DNA of 64,000 bases from Rubripirellula lacrimiformis. GTDB lineage: Bacteria; Planctomycetota; Planctomycetia; Pirellulales; Pirellulaceae. The notes beneath the pieces were generated by a model. That model searched no databases. It was given only the letters and a program-made list of their open reading frames with translations, and was not told the DNA's origin. The DNA lies in NCBI RefSeq assembly GCF_007741535.1, contig NZ_CP036525.1:3720001-3784000 (forward strand). The letters are read 5' to 3'. A program made the translations under genes and the position numbers. Positions within the stretch are counted from its first letter, which is position 1, and each line of letters opens with the position of its first letter. Positions 45,884-54,255 of the stretch are shown here, in pieces.

Positions 45884-46297
45884 TCACCGATCGTTCTCGT
45901 GAAGGACCAAGAAGTCATGCAACGAGGTGGAGATGAACGATACGCCGCATTCGCATGAGCCAACGATGGCGGGTGATTCCGAATAGTCGTAATTGATCTC
46001 GAGCATGCGGTCTAAACGATGGGTGGATAACGTAAGGATGCCTTTGGCGGTCAAGACTGTGTCGGCAGTGACTTCTATCTCGCCAACGGATTCGCAGATG
46101 AATTGCTTAAAAGCGTCGACAATGATGCCAGTGGCGACGGGAACGTCATTCACCAGAAGCTGAAGATGGGAAGGCGAAAGTCGAATGGTGCGTTTTGCTT
46201 GAGGAGGGATCTTCCACAGCACCGTGACTCTCGAAGCCTCTAGGTGCTCCAGAAGAGTGGCCGCGTCTTCAATTCGAGTCACCTGTGTCTCAGACAT
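45884..46297 (-). CDS. Small hypothetical protein
   Basis: 137 residues from an ATG that starts MSETQVTRIEDAATLLEHLEASR; an upstream start at 46351 would add 18 basic/polar residues. No family recognised. The sequence is beta-rich with repeating hydrophobic strands (VTVLWKIPPQAKRTIRLSPSHLQLLVND, VTADTVLTAKGILTLSTHRL) and one Cys pair (GSCECG). No signal peptide. It sits alone between the YbjQ-like gene and the 94-bp tandem array. Confidence 0.6.
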   Translation of the reverse strand: MSETQVTRIEDAATLLEHLEASRVTVLWKIPPQAKRTIRLSPSHLQLLVNDVPVATGIIVDAFKQFICESVGEIEVTADTVLTAKGILTLSTHRLDRMLEINYDYSESPAIVGSCECGVSFISTSLHDFLVLHENDR

Positions 46298-46629
46298 TTT
46301 AGGTTTCTTCGTTGCTGCAGCCGGTTGAAGTTTCAGTTGGTTTGCGTTCAACGAAACGTGTTAACGGAGCATGATGTATTCGCAAGCAGGGGATCTGACT
46401 TGCAACTTCAAACGCGATTTTCAACCCCCACCGGTTCCGAGGCATCAACTTGTCAGCCATCTGATCCGCGTCCGATCGACGGTCGGCGGACACCGTCTCT
46501 GCAGTCACCCCACCCACTATACCCGCCGCCGTGGCACAACGGGCAATTGCGCTACCACGCAAACAGCAAAGTAGGCCGGATCAAGAAGCGCAGCGACGCC
46601 GATCCGGCACTCAAGTACCCCAAGCACCG
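46298..46629. other. Intergenic region preceding the 94-bp array
   Basis: No gene was recognised. A REP-like palindrome is present at 46571-46609. The stretch contains no clear terminator or promoter. Confidence 0.4.
46571..46609. repeat. REP-like palindrome (GTAGGCCGGATC type)
   Basis: GTAGGCCGGATCAAGAAGCG followed by a short spacer and CGCCGATCCGGCA. The GCCGGATC and GATCCGGC arms are complementary. A close relative lies at 53262-53292. The word resembles enterobacterial REP elements. Confidence 0.7.
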
Positions 46630-47181
46630 CAAACCAATCCGTAGCAACGCAACGCGACAGGCTTTGCGTGTGGCCGAAACTCTTGGCGAGTCTCGCTACG
46701 GGCAATTCGCATCCCGCCAACCGCAAACCGATCCCTAACAACGCAACGCGACGGGCTTCGCGTGCGGCCGAAACTCTTGGCGAGTCTCGCTACGGGCAAT
46801 TCGCATCCCGCCAACCTCAAACCGATCCGTAACAACGCAACGCGACAGGCTTCGCGTGTGGCCGAAACTCTTGGCGAGTCTCGCTACGGGCAATTCGCAT
46901 CCCGCCAACCGCAAACCGATCCCTAACAACGCAACGCGACGGGCTTCGCGTGCGGCCGAAACTCTTGGCGAGTCTCGCTACGGGCAATTCGCATCCCGCC
47001 AACCGCAAACCGATCCCTAACAACGCAACGCGACGGGCTTCGCGTGCGGCCGAAACTCTTGGCGAGTCTCGCTACGGGCAATTCGCATCCCGCCAACCTC
47101 AAACCGATCCCTAACAACGCAACGCGACGGGCTTCGCGTGCGGCCGAAACTCTTGGCGAGTCTCGCTACGGGCAATTCGCA
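46630..47181. repeat. 94-bp tandem array (six copies)
   Basis: The word TCTTGGCGAGTCTCGCTACG recurs at 46681, 46775, 46869, 46963, 47057 and 47151, an exact 94-bp period. Two sub-types differ by a CAGGCTTCGCGTGTGG versus CGGGCTTCGCGTGCGG segment, in the order A, B, A, B, B, B. Each unit contains a GCGAG-T-CTCGC hairpin core. Frames through it (about 64-74 residues each) repeat the same sequence and look non-coding. The single related word at 57633 shows the unit is derived from a dispersed element. Confidence 0.9.
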
Positions 47182-47287
47182 TAGTGACGCGTGGGATGCA
47201 CCGCGTGGGAAGGCATCCGGGATCTCGGCAATCGCCAGGTCGATTGCATTCGGCGTTCCGTGCGTGCCTCTGTGGTTTCCGTTGTCG

Positions 47288-47737
47288 CTAGTGGATGTCC
47301 TGGGGACTCAGGATGGATTGTTGGCGGGCTCGGTTTAGCCGCCGGGCCCAGGCTGCGATTCCAATGCACGGCAAAATGACCAGTGAGTTGATGATGATGA
47401 CTGGCCACGCGTCACCAATGCTCATGACTAGCATCGCAGCGGTGATCATCAGTTGGACCCCTGCCGCGATCATCGCAGAGTCGCGGCACAGTCGTAACGA
47501 GACCGCCGATGTGAGCACCACTGCCAACACCACGGGGATGTTCGCGGCAAACATCATTCCGCCCGTATGGTCGTCGCCTCCTGATCGTAGCAAGATGACC
47601 GTGAACCAGCCGAATGCGATCGCGCAGGCTGCCGCAACGGTCGTCAGCAGCGCCGTTCCGCGCGATCGCGACTTCACACTTGTCGAACACTTCGTGCTAG
47701 GCGGTGCATACGGATTTGTTTCAGGCAGCGTCGTCAC
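47288..47737 (-). CDS. Small multi-pass membrane protein with N-terminal NPYAP motif
   Basis: 149 residues. It starts MTTLPETNPYAPPSTK, then has about four transmembrane helices (LLTTVAAACAIAFGWFTVILL, IPVVLAVVLTSAVSL, IAAGVQLMITAAMLVMSI, VIIINSLVILPCIGIAAW). The NPY(A/S)P start is shared with two other membrane proteins in the window. No homologous family is recognised. It stands alone; the LOG-family gene is divergent. Confidence 0.7.
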   Translation of the reverse strand: MTTLPETNPYAPPSTKCSTSVKSRSRGTALLTTVAAACAIAFGWFTVILLRSGGDDHTGGMMFAANIPVVLAVVLTSAVSLRLCRDSAMIAAGVQLMITAAMLVMSIGDAWPVIIINSLVILPCIGIAAWARRLNRARQQSILSPQDIH

Positions 47738-47923
47738 AAATTCATTCCTTCTCCAGTCGTGGGATAAGCATACTGCCTATCGATCCAAATCCTATTCCAA
47801 GAACTCCAACCGCAGAACCAAAAATTTGCTTCGTCACTGGCGCAAAATTGGTAAATTGATTTGTTGCACGGCGGCTGGTTGGCAAGGACGCATTTTCGAT
47901 TCTACAAACTCGCGGGGCAAGCC

Positions 47924-49096
47924 ATGAAAGAAATCTCCGACATCCCATCGTTCGAAGCCTGGGCGGCGAAGTCACCTGAACGCAAGCCGGCTGCGGTCCA
48001 GGACCTGGATCTCAGCAAGCATTCCAAGTTGATCACCGGCAAGAAATTTCCCGACTCGATCTTCTTGTCTTGTGACATGGACGCCGCAGTCGCCGGGCAC
48101 ATTGTCCAGACCGGCGGGGTCGTGATTCCAAACCTGAAAGGATACGAATTTCAGGTCCATCGCAAATCGCTGTACTCCGTCCAGGAACTCTTTGACGGGT
48201 TTGACATCAACGAACCCAAGGGTTACGAACTGACGTACGATTTCAAAGTCTACAAACAGTACTACTGCCAGGGAAAATCGCCCAAGCTGATCAACACCAG
48301 TCTCGCCCGCCGTCTGCACGACCATTCGATCACCGACGCGTTGGAAGAGGAGCTGGAGGGGCGGAAGGTCGTCGCCGTGATGGGCGGGCACGGGATGGAG
48401 CGAAAGGATCCTTTTTACGCCAAGGTCGCTCGAGTGTCGCGTCTGTTGACGAAGGCAGGATTCCTGATGGTCAGTGGCGGTGGTCCGGGAGCGATGGAGG
48501 CGACGCATCTGGGAGCGTATTTCGCTGCACGCAAAATCGATGAACTGACCGCTGCGATCGAAATGATCAAACAGCGTCCTGCCGATGGAAAACCAGGACA
48601 AGAATACGCCGATCCCGACTGGCTGCATCGTGCGTGGCGAGTGATGGGGACGTTTCCGATTCCGGAAGGGAAAGAGTTTGCGTGCAAAAGCATCGGTGTT
48701 CCGACGTGGCTGTACGGTCACGAACCGCCGACTCCATTCGCGACTCACATCGCCAAATATTTTGCCAACAGTGTTCGGGAAGACGGGCTGTTGGCGGTCG
48801 CGAACCACGGAGTCATTTTTGCACCAGGCAGCGCTGGGACGACCCAGGAAGTGTTCCAAGACGCCGCCCAAAATCACTACGGCAACCAAGGCGTTTTTTC
48901 ACCCATGATCATGTTCGGCGAAGAACATTGGACCAAGACCCGACCGGTTTGGCCGCTGCTGGCCGCGGTCGCCAAGGGGAAAGAGTACGGTGAGTTGATT
49001 GCGTTGACGGATTCCGAAGATGAAATCGTTCGAAGGATCCAAATGTTTGACCCCGTGATCTACGCAAAGAAGGAAAAACCACGGTTCAAGTGCTAG
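47924..49096 (+). CDS. LOG family protein, PpnN-like nucleotide nucleosidase
   Basis: 390 residues; the ATG at 47924 follows the longer frame's open leader. The C-terminal Rossmann domain has the LOG motifs: VAVMGGHGMERKDPFYAKVARVSRLLTK near the start of the domain, VSGGGPGAMEATHLGAY, and APGSAGTTQEVFQD (variant of PGGxGTxxE). E. coli PpnN and cytokinin-activating LOG enzymes split nucleoside monophosphates into base and ribose phosphate. An N-terminal domain of about 130 residues (FQVHRKSLYSVQELFDGFDI) is consistent with PpnN-type length, somewhat shorter here. Cytoplasmic. The PGG-to-PGS change in the motif may alter activity. Confidence 0.85.
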   Translation: MKEISDIPSFEAWAAKSPERKPAAVQDLDLSKHSKLITGKKFPDSIFLSCDMDAAVAGHIVQTGGVVIPNLKGYEFQVHRKSLYSVQELFDGFDINEPKGYELTYDFKVYKQYYCQGKSPKLINTSLARRLHDHSITDALEEELEGRKVVAVMGGHGMERKDPFYAKVARVSRLLTKAGFLMVSGGGPGAMEATHLGAYFAARKIDELTAAIEMIKQRPADGKPGQEYADPDWLHRAWRVMGTFPIPEGKEFACKSIGVPTWLYGHEPPTPFATHIAKYFANSVREDGLLAVANHGVIFAPGSAGTTQEVFQDAAQNHYGNQGVFSPMIMFGEEHWTKTRPVWPLLAAVAKGKEYGELIALTDSEDEIVRRIQMFDPVIYAKKEKPRFKC

Positions 49097-49337
49097 GACT
49101 TCGCCCACTCGATCGCCTTGGTCCCCCAATGGTCAGACGACTCGTTACGATGTGGAACCCGCGCGGAGGTCGAAGTGCGGTTTTCGACAAGCGGAGTCCG
49201 CACCTTTCGGGATGCCGCTTGTGCAACGCCGTTTGAAAACGGCCATCGTGGCCCAGTCAGTGACGGTCGCGGGCACGTCGAGCAGAGCGAATGATGTTTG
49301 CACCACGAGTCTAAGAATCATGAATGTCAGGTCCGAA

Positions 49338-51386
49338 ATGAAACGTTTGCTATTCGTCGGCATCGTCGCTGTGTTTTTGTTAGCGCCAAGCACCACACGC
49401 GGCGAAGTCTCTCGTGTTGAGATTGCCGAGCGCAAGCTTTTTGCAAATGGACATCCGTTCGGGCAGGTTGGGGCCTACGAGTCCATCTCTGGTCGACTGC
49501 ATTTCGAGATCGATCCAATTGCGGAGGAGAACGTCCGGATCTGCGATCTAGAGCTTCCGCCCCGGAATGCAGGCGGGCAGGTCGAGTACTGGCAAGACTT
49601 CTTTCTGTTAAGACCTGTTGATCCCCGCAAGGGCAACGGTTGCTTGCTGTACGATGTCCACAACCGAGGCAGCAAGCTTGCGCTGTGGACTTTCAACGAC
49701 GCTGAAATGTCTGCCACGCCATCAACGATGCAGCACGCGGGTAACGGGTTCCTGATGCGTGAAGGATATTCCGTTCTATGGACTGGCTGGAACGGTGATG
49801 TCGTCGACGATGGAACCGGTCGTCTGCTGGCGGGACTGCCGATCGCAAAAAACAGTGATGGAACCACGATTACGGGACGCAACTACGTTGAATTCATTGT
49901 CGATGAACCGAAGTTCAGTGAAGCGTTCTACTTTAGCCAATGGGGAACCGCCGCCGGATACCCGACGGTTGATTTGCACGATGCGGGCGCAAGACTGACA
50001 CGACGCGAAAGTCGATCCGCTGATGCGATCGTCGTGCCTCGAACCGATTGGGCGTTTGCCGACTACGATGATGGAAAGGTCACTGCGAATCCGACAAGCC
50101 TCTACGTCAAAGCGGGGATGAAGCCGGGGTGGATCTATGAACTGCTGTATACGGCGCGTGATCCTCGAGTATCCGGGTTGGGCCTCGCCGGTATTCGCGA
50201 CGCGGTTTCGTTTTTTCGATACGGCGAAGGTGATCGCTCGGCTGCGACAAATCAACCGCTTTCCGCTGCGTGTGATCGCGCCATCATTTTTGGCATTTCG
50301 CAGTCTGGGCGACTCGCCCATCACTTCATGTACGAAGGCTTCAATCGAGACTCCGACGGTCGCACGATTTTTGACGGTGCTGTGATCCATGTTGCGGGCG
50401 CCGGTAAAGGGTTGTTCAACAGTCGTTTTGGAATGGCAACAGTCTATGGAACCCAGCTGCGGCAAAATCTATCGCCTGCCGATTTCTTCCCGTTCGCTAC
50501 CAGTGTGCAGGAGGATCCAGAGACCGGCGCAACGGGCGACTCATTAGCAAGATTACGAGGCCAAGGCGAACTGCCGAAACTGTTCTTCGTCCAATCCTCC
50601 ACCGAGTATTGGTCCCGAGCGGCTTCGTTGCTGCATACCGATGTCAACGGATCGCGTGATGTCGATCCGGAAGCGAATACTCGCATCTATCTGATCGCAG
50701 GTTCTCAGCACTTGGGGGCGACTGCGACTGACCGTGGGATTTGCCGATACATGCGAAACCCGCTCAAACATCGTGGCCCGGTACTGCGAGCTTTGCTGAC
50801 GTCGATGGACGCTTGGGTCGCCCATGAAATCGAGCCGCCGCCCAGCGAGTATCCCAGAATCGACGACGGCACGCTGGTGAGTGTCGAGGAGTTCCGAACT
50901 CAGTTTCCCAGCATTTCAAACGTGGACACGCCAACCACCTGCTACCAGCCGTTGCGATTGAATCCTGGACCGCGCTGGATGACCGATGGGATCGCCGATA
51001 CAGTTCCTCCGACTGTGGGCAAACCGTATCGCACGCTTGTTCCGGCCGTTGATGCGGATGGCAATGAACGATCTGGAATCCGTTTGCCCGATGTTTCCGT
51101 GCCAACTGCCACATACATGGGCTGGAATCTGCGAGACGAGGCCTTGGGGGCGGTTGGTTCGCTGGCGGACTTAAACGGAGGCTATCTGCCGTTTCCTGCG
51201 GTTTCAGCGAGCGGCGATTCTCGTACACCCCTTACCGAGCGATATCGCAGTCAATCGGAATACCTTTCGAAATACTCCGCAGCCGTCAGCACTCTGTGGC
51301 AGCAAAGTTTCTTGCTAGCCGAAGATGCCATACGGATGTTGGCCGAAGCCCGCGATGCGGATCCCTGGAATCGATCGGCGCCCTAA
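49338..51386 (+). CDS. Large secreted alpha/beta hydrolase domain protein
   Basis: 682 residues. The ATG at 49338, with AGG six bases upstream, gives a signal peptide (MKRLLFVGIVAVFLLAPS). The protein matches the large alpha/beta hydrolase domain family (abhydrolase_10 type), with a beta-rich N-terminal part (ISGRLHFEIDPIAEENVRIC, YDVHNRGSKLALW) and the nucleophile elbow IFGISQSGRLAHHFMYEGF at about residue 320. Late AGSQHLG supplies a candidate His. The substrate is unknown. A second in-frame ATG lies at 49320. It follows the LOG-family gene by about 240 bp, with a possible independent promoter. Confidence 0.8.
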   Translation: MKRLLFVGIVAVFLLAPSTTRGEVSRVEIAERKLFANGHPFGQVGAYESISGRLHFEIDPIAEENVRICDLELPPRNAGGQVEYWQDFFLLRPVDPRKGNGCLLYDVHNRGSKLALWTFNDAEMSATPSTMQHAGNGFLMREGYSVLWTGWNGDVVDDGTGRLLAGLPIAKNSDGTTITGRNYVEFIVDEPKFSEAFYFSQWGTAAGYPTVDLHDAGARLTRRESRSADAIVVPRTDWAFADYDDGKVTANPTSLYVKAGMKPGWIYELLYTARDPRVSGLGLAGIRDAVSFFRYGEGDRSAATNQPLSAACDRAIIFGISQSGRLAHHFMYEGFNRDSDGRTIFDGAVIHVAGAGKGLFNSRFGMATVYGTQLRQNLSPADFFPFATSVQEDPETGATGDSLARLRGQGELPKLFFVQSSTEYWSRAASLLHTDVNGSRDVDPEANTRIYLIAGSQHLGATATDRGICRYMRNPLKHRGPVLRALLTSMDAWVAHEIEPPPSEYPRIDDGTLVSVEEFRTQFPSISNVDTPTTCYQPLRLNPGPRWMTDGIADTVPPTVGKPYRTLVPAVDADGNERSGIRLPDVSVPTATYMGWNLRDEALGAVGSLADLNGGYLPFPAVSASGDSRTPLTERYRSQSEYLSKYSAAVSTLWQQSFLLAEDAIRMLAEARDADPWNRSAP

Positions 51387-51571
51387 GAACTGACGCGTCA
51401 ACTTTCGCCCTGAATAATCGTCGCCGTTGTCGAATCGCGACTTGCATGTCGTTCGGCCTTCGTTTCGCCCGGACCTGCTCTGCACCGCATCGATGACGCT
51501 GCGGTCGTGTTCCGGGTCAGCCACGGTCAACAAGACCAACAGGTGTTGTTTCGAGATCGTCTGGATGCGTT

Positions 51572-52204
51572 TCAGGGATTGGCCTGTTCAAAGGCATCTA
51601 GAAATGTCTGCGGAGCCTGAGCACCAGACAACGAGATCGTATGGTTGATGACGAAGAACGGTACGCCTGTGACGCCAAGGCGCTGCGACATTTCTCTGCC
51701 GGTTGAGATGACGCTCATGCCATCGTCGCTGTCCAGCATGGCGTCGGCAGCTTGCCGGTCCAGGCCTGCTTCCGCAACGACTTCAATCAGTGTTTGCCGC
51801 TTGCCGATGTCTTTCCCGTCAATGAAGTAGGCTCGGAACAGTCCCTCGACGACCGTATCCTGACAACCCTGTTGGTCGGCCAGCCAGATGCATCGGTGGG
51901 CATCGACCGTGTTCGGTGTTCGCTCCGACTTGTCGAAGGCGAAATGGATTCCTTCCGATTCACCCACAGCAATGACTTGGGCATCCAGCTCCATCGATCG
52001 TTCCCAGCTGCCGAATTTTTGGGTGCGATACTCTTTGCGAGAGATGCCTGATTTTGGCATCGTCGGATTCAGTTGGAACGGATGCCAGTGAACCCGCACC
52101 TCGTGCTGGCCATCAACAGCAGCAATCGCCGTTTCGAGCCGCCGCTTGCCGATGTAACACCATGGGCAGATGACATCCGAAACAACATCGACGGTAAGAT
52201 TCAT
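51572..52204 (-). CDS. DsbA family oxidoreductase, FrnE-like
   Basis: 210 residues from the ATG that begins MNLTVDVVSDVICPWCYIGKRRLE. The CPWC active site sits in the first strand-helix turn of a thioredoxin-like fold with a helical insertion. GVTGVPFFVIN carries the cis-Pro, and HPFQLNP and a late AQAPQTFLDAF fit the FrnE/2-hydroxychromene isomerase-like DsbA branch. There is no signal peptide, so it acts in the cytoplasm. It is divergent from the Tat-exported EEP enzyme, whose coding frame begins 119 bp away. Confidence 0.9.
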   Translation of the reverse strand: MNLTVDVVSDVICPWCYIGKRRLETAIAAVDGQHEVRVHWHPFQLNPTMPKSGISRKEYRTQKFGSWERSMELDAQVIAVGESEGIHFAFDKSERTPNTVDAHRCIWLADQQGCQDTVVEGLFRAYFIDGKDIGKRQTLIEVVAEAGLDRQAADAMLDSDDGMSVISTGREMSQRLGVTGVPFFVINHTISLSGAQAPQTFLDAFEQANP

Positions 52205-52322
52205 GTCGGCTCTTTGCTCAGCGATAGAAATCGATCCAGATGAACGTGATCGACGTTGCATCAATTCTATCGCGGCACACAAAGCCGGGATAGAATTGGC
52301 GATCCCAACCTTGGAGAACACG

Positions 52323-53180
52323 ATGACGATTTCACGCCGACAATTCTGCGGAACACTCGGGTCCGGCCTCGCGATGGCAAATGCGAACGTGTTCGCTGCA
52401 GAGCCAGAACCGAGGTCACTTCGAGTCATCGCCTACAACATTTACAAGCTCGCGGGCTGGCCACAGCAACGCCACTTGGCCGGGCAAGCTGTCGCCAAAG
52501 GCCAGATGGCAAGGCGATTGGCGCAGGAGTTGTCGCTGCACGATCCCGACATTATCAACTTCTCGGAGTCCCCCAAGGAGCAGCTGACGAAAGAGGTTGC
52601 GGAAATTTTGGGGATGAATCACGTTCGTTTCCCCAGTGGCGGAAGCTGGCCAGGAACCCTGCTGAGTAAATCCAAAATCATCGATTCCCAGAACGCGCCG
52701 GTGATTGGCGATAGACCGAAGGAGCTATTCACCAGGCATTGGGGGCGAGCAACCGTTGAAATTTCCGGCAACGAACCGCTAATTATCCATTCGGCCCATC
52801 TCTACCCAACCGCCGACCCCACGGTTCGCCTGCGAGAAGTCCGAGCCATGATCGAATCGATGCGAACGGATCTCGATGCCGGACGGTCGATGCTCTTGAT
52901 CGGCGATCTGAATCACGGTCCCGACACCAAAGAATACAAGCTTTGGATCGACGCCGGATGGGTCGACACCTTTGCCAAGGTGGGGCAAGGCGATGGCCTC
53001 ACGATCAAATCCGACATTCCCAAATGGCGAATCGATTACGTCATGGCCGCTGGACCGATTGCCGCCCGAGTTGTCGAATCGAAGCCGTTGTTCGAAGGAG
53101 CGTTTCGGCTGAACATCAACGACCAAGAATCCTTTGCCTTAAGCGATCACCTGCCACAGTTGGCCGTGTTTCAGTACTAG
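52323..53180 (+). CDS. Endonuclease/exonuclease/phosphatase family protein, Tat-exported
   Basis: 285 residues. GGAG lies six bases before the ATG. A Tat-like signal (MTISRRQFCGTLGSGLAMANA) is followed by an EEP fold: RVIAYNIYKLAGWPQQ with the first Asn, SESP, IIHSAHLYPTADPTVRLREVRAM, LLIGDLNHGPDT with the central Asp-Asn pair, and SFALSDHLPQLAVF with the terminal Asp-His. These are the residues of the Mg-dependent phosphodiesterase active site. The substrate could be a nucleic acid, a phospholipid or a sugar phosphate. It faces the outside of the cytoplasm. Next to a DsbA-like gene, divergent. Confidence 0.88.
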   Translation: MTISRRQFCGTLGSGLAMANANVFAAEPEPRSLRVIAYNIYKLAGWPQQRHLAGQAVAKGQMARRLAQELSLHDPDIINFSESPKEQLTKEVAEILGMNHVRFPSGGSWPGTLLSKSKIIDSQNAPVIGDRPKELFTRHWGRATVEISGNEPLIIHSAHLYPTADPTVRLREVRAMIESMRTDLDAGRSMLLIGDLNHGPDTKEYKLWIDAGWVDTFAKVGQGDGLTIKSDIPKWRIDYVMAAGPIAARVVESKPLFEGAFRLNINDQESFALSDHLPQLAVFQY

Positions 53181-53520
53181 TCAAACGCCGCGAGTCACTC
53201 CCCCCTGAAACCCACCCAAGGCAATCAATTCAACATTGGGTTGGAAATTGATTGGCATCAAGTAGGCCGGATCAAGGAACGCCGATCCGGCAACCCATCA
53301 CACCACCTCGCAGAATCGGACAAACGTTGCTCAATCCAATCAACGACAACCCAACCGTCCATCTGTCACACCGCCCCAACGGAACCGCGACCAGCGAACG
53401 ATTTTTTAACTCCTCCATTTTCTAACCCCATACCGCCCGATCTTCCGGCCCATTCAGCTTCGCAAACAAAAGCTCCACCGGTTCAACCCGGTCCCGAAAC
53501 CACATCGGCCTGATGGAACC
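53181..53520. other. Intergenic region with one REP-like palindrome
   Basis: No gene is recognised. The REP-like element at 53262-53292 is the only structure. The rest is unusually A/C-rich on the plus strand. Confidence 0.4.
53262..53292. repeat. REP-like palindrome (GTAGGCCGGATC type)
   Basis: GTAGGCCGGATCAAGGAACG followed by CCGATCCGGCA: the GCCGGATC and GATCCGGC arms pair. Close relative of the element at 46571-46609. Confidence 0.75.
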
Positions 53521-53943
53521 CTAGACCTTGCCCATTGCGGTTCGGATCGTTTTCAAACGCCGAAGCAGCAACACGATATGCCCGCTTTCGAACATCGACG
53601 CCAGATGTCCTTCGCAGAATCGGTCCGCACGAACATGGGTGGTGAATAGCCTTTGGATCGTCAGAGCATCAGCGGTTTCGATTTTGGATGGCGTATCGAT
53701 GAACGTCTTTGCCGTGTCCTGCCACTGAGTCCAGTTGCATTTGGGCGACACCCAATCCTTCAGATAGAGTAAGTCGAAGAACTGCCTGACATCGTCCGAA
53801 AATTGGAACCAGGGATATTGCCCGGGTTTGCCTTTCCACTCGCCAGCAACGAATCCCTCCACTTCGAATCGTTCAAGGAACGGAACAATCGAATCGATTT
53901 GTTCGGGGGTTACAGGGGGCATCTCGAGATTTTCGTCGGTCAT
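53521..53943 (-). CDS. DUF6508-like small soluble protein
   Basis: 140 residues from the ATG starting MTDENLEMPPVTPEQID; an ATG at 53973 would add ten residues. Aromatic-rich pattern PGQYPWFQFSDDVRQFFDLLYLKDWV and a helical C-terminal half (FCEGHLASMFESGHIVLLLRRLKTI) recall the DUF6508 family. Function unknown. It lies next to the IS element on its left side and may be accessory. Confidence 0.6.
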   Translation of the reverse strand: MTDENLEMPPVTPEQIDSIVPFLERFEVEGFVAGEWKGKPGQYPWFQFSDDVRQFFDLLYLKDWVSPKCNWTQWQDTAKTFIDTPSKIETADALTIQRLFTTHVRADRFCEGHLASMFESGHIVLLLRRLKTIRTAMGKV

Positions 53944-54255
53944 GATTTGTATCGTTCTTGGCGCGATGGGCACGGGACGCGTGAATTGGGTCCAGCTGTG
54001 GACGCCTCCGGTCCCTTTTTGAACGTTTTCAGGGCAATTTTCAACCTGCAGTTACGCCCGGTAGTCTTCGTGTTCTCGGCCGATTGCAACAACCTATCGG
54101 ACTAAGTGAATGAAGGTAAGCAATCGGTGTGAATCAACATCAACCAAAATTGTTTCCGAACACGCTTGACTTGCCTCGAAGAGCATGGCTAGCTCAAGCA
54201 CCGGGAAGAGGGCCGCGGAATGTGTCAACGACATTGAGACAACTTTCTAAACGGT

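Noticed and set aside
45884-46351. Toxin-antitoxin or regulator role for the small protein
   Set aside because: No partner gene and no DNA-binding motif; described only as hypothetical.
46611-47117. Series of 64-74-residue frames on the minus strand
   Set aside because: They are the 94-bp repeat read in one frame; identical words recur without any protein-like variation.
46630-47181. CRISPR array
   Set aside because: The 94-bp unit repeats in full, including what would be the spacer.
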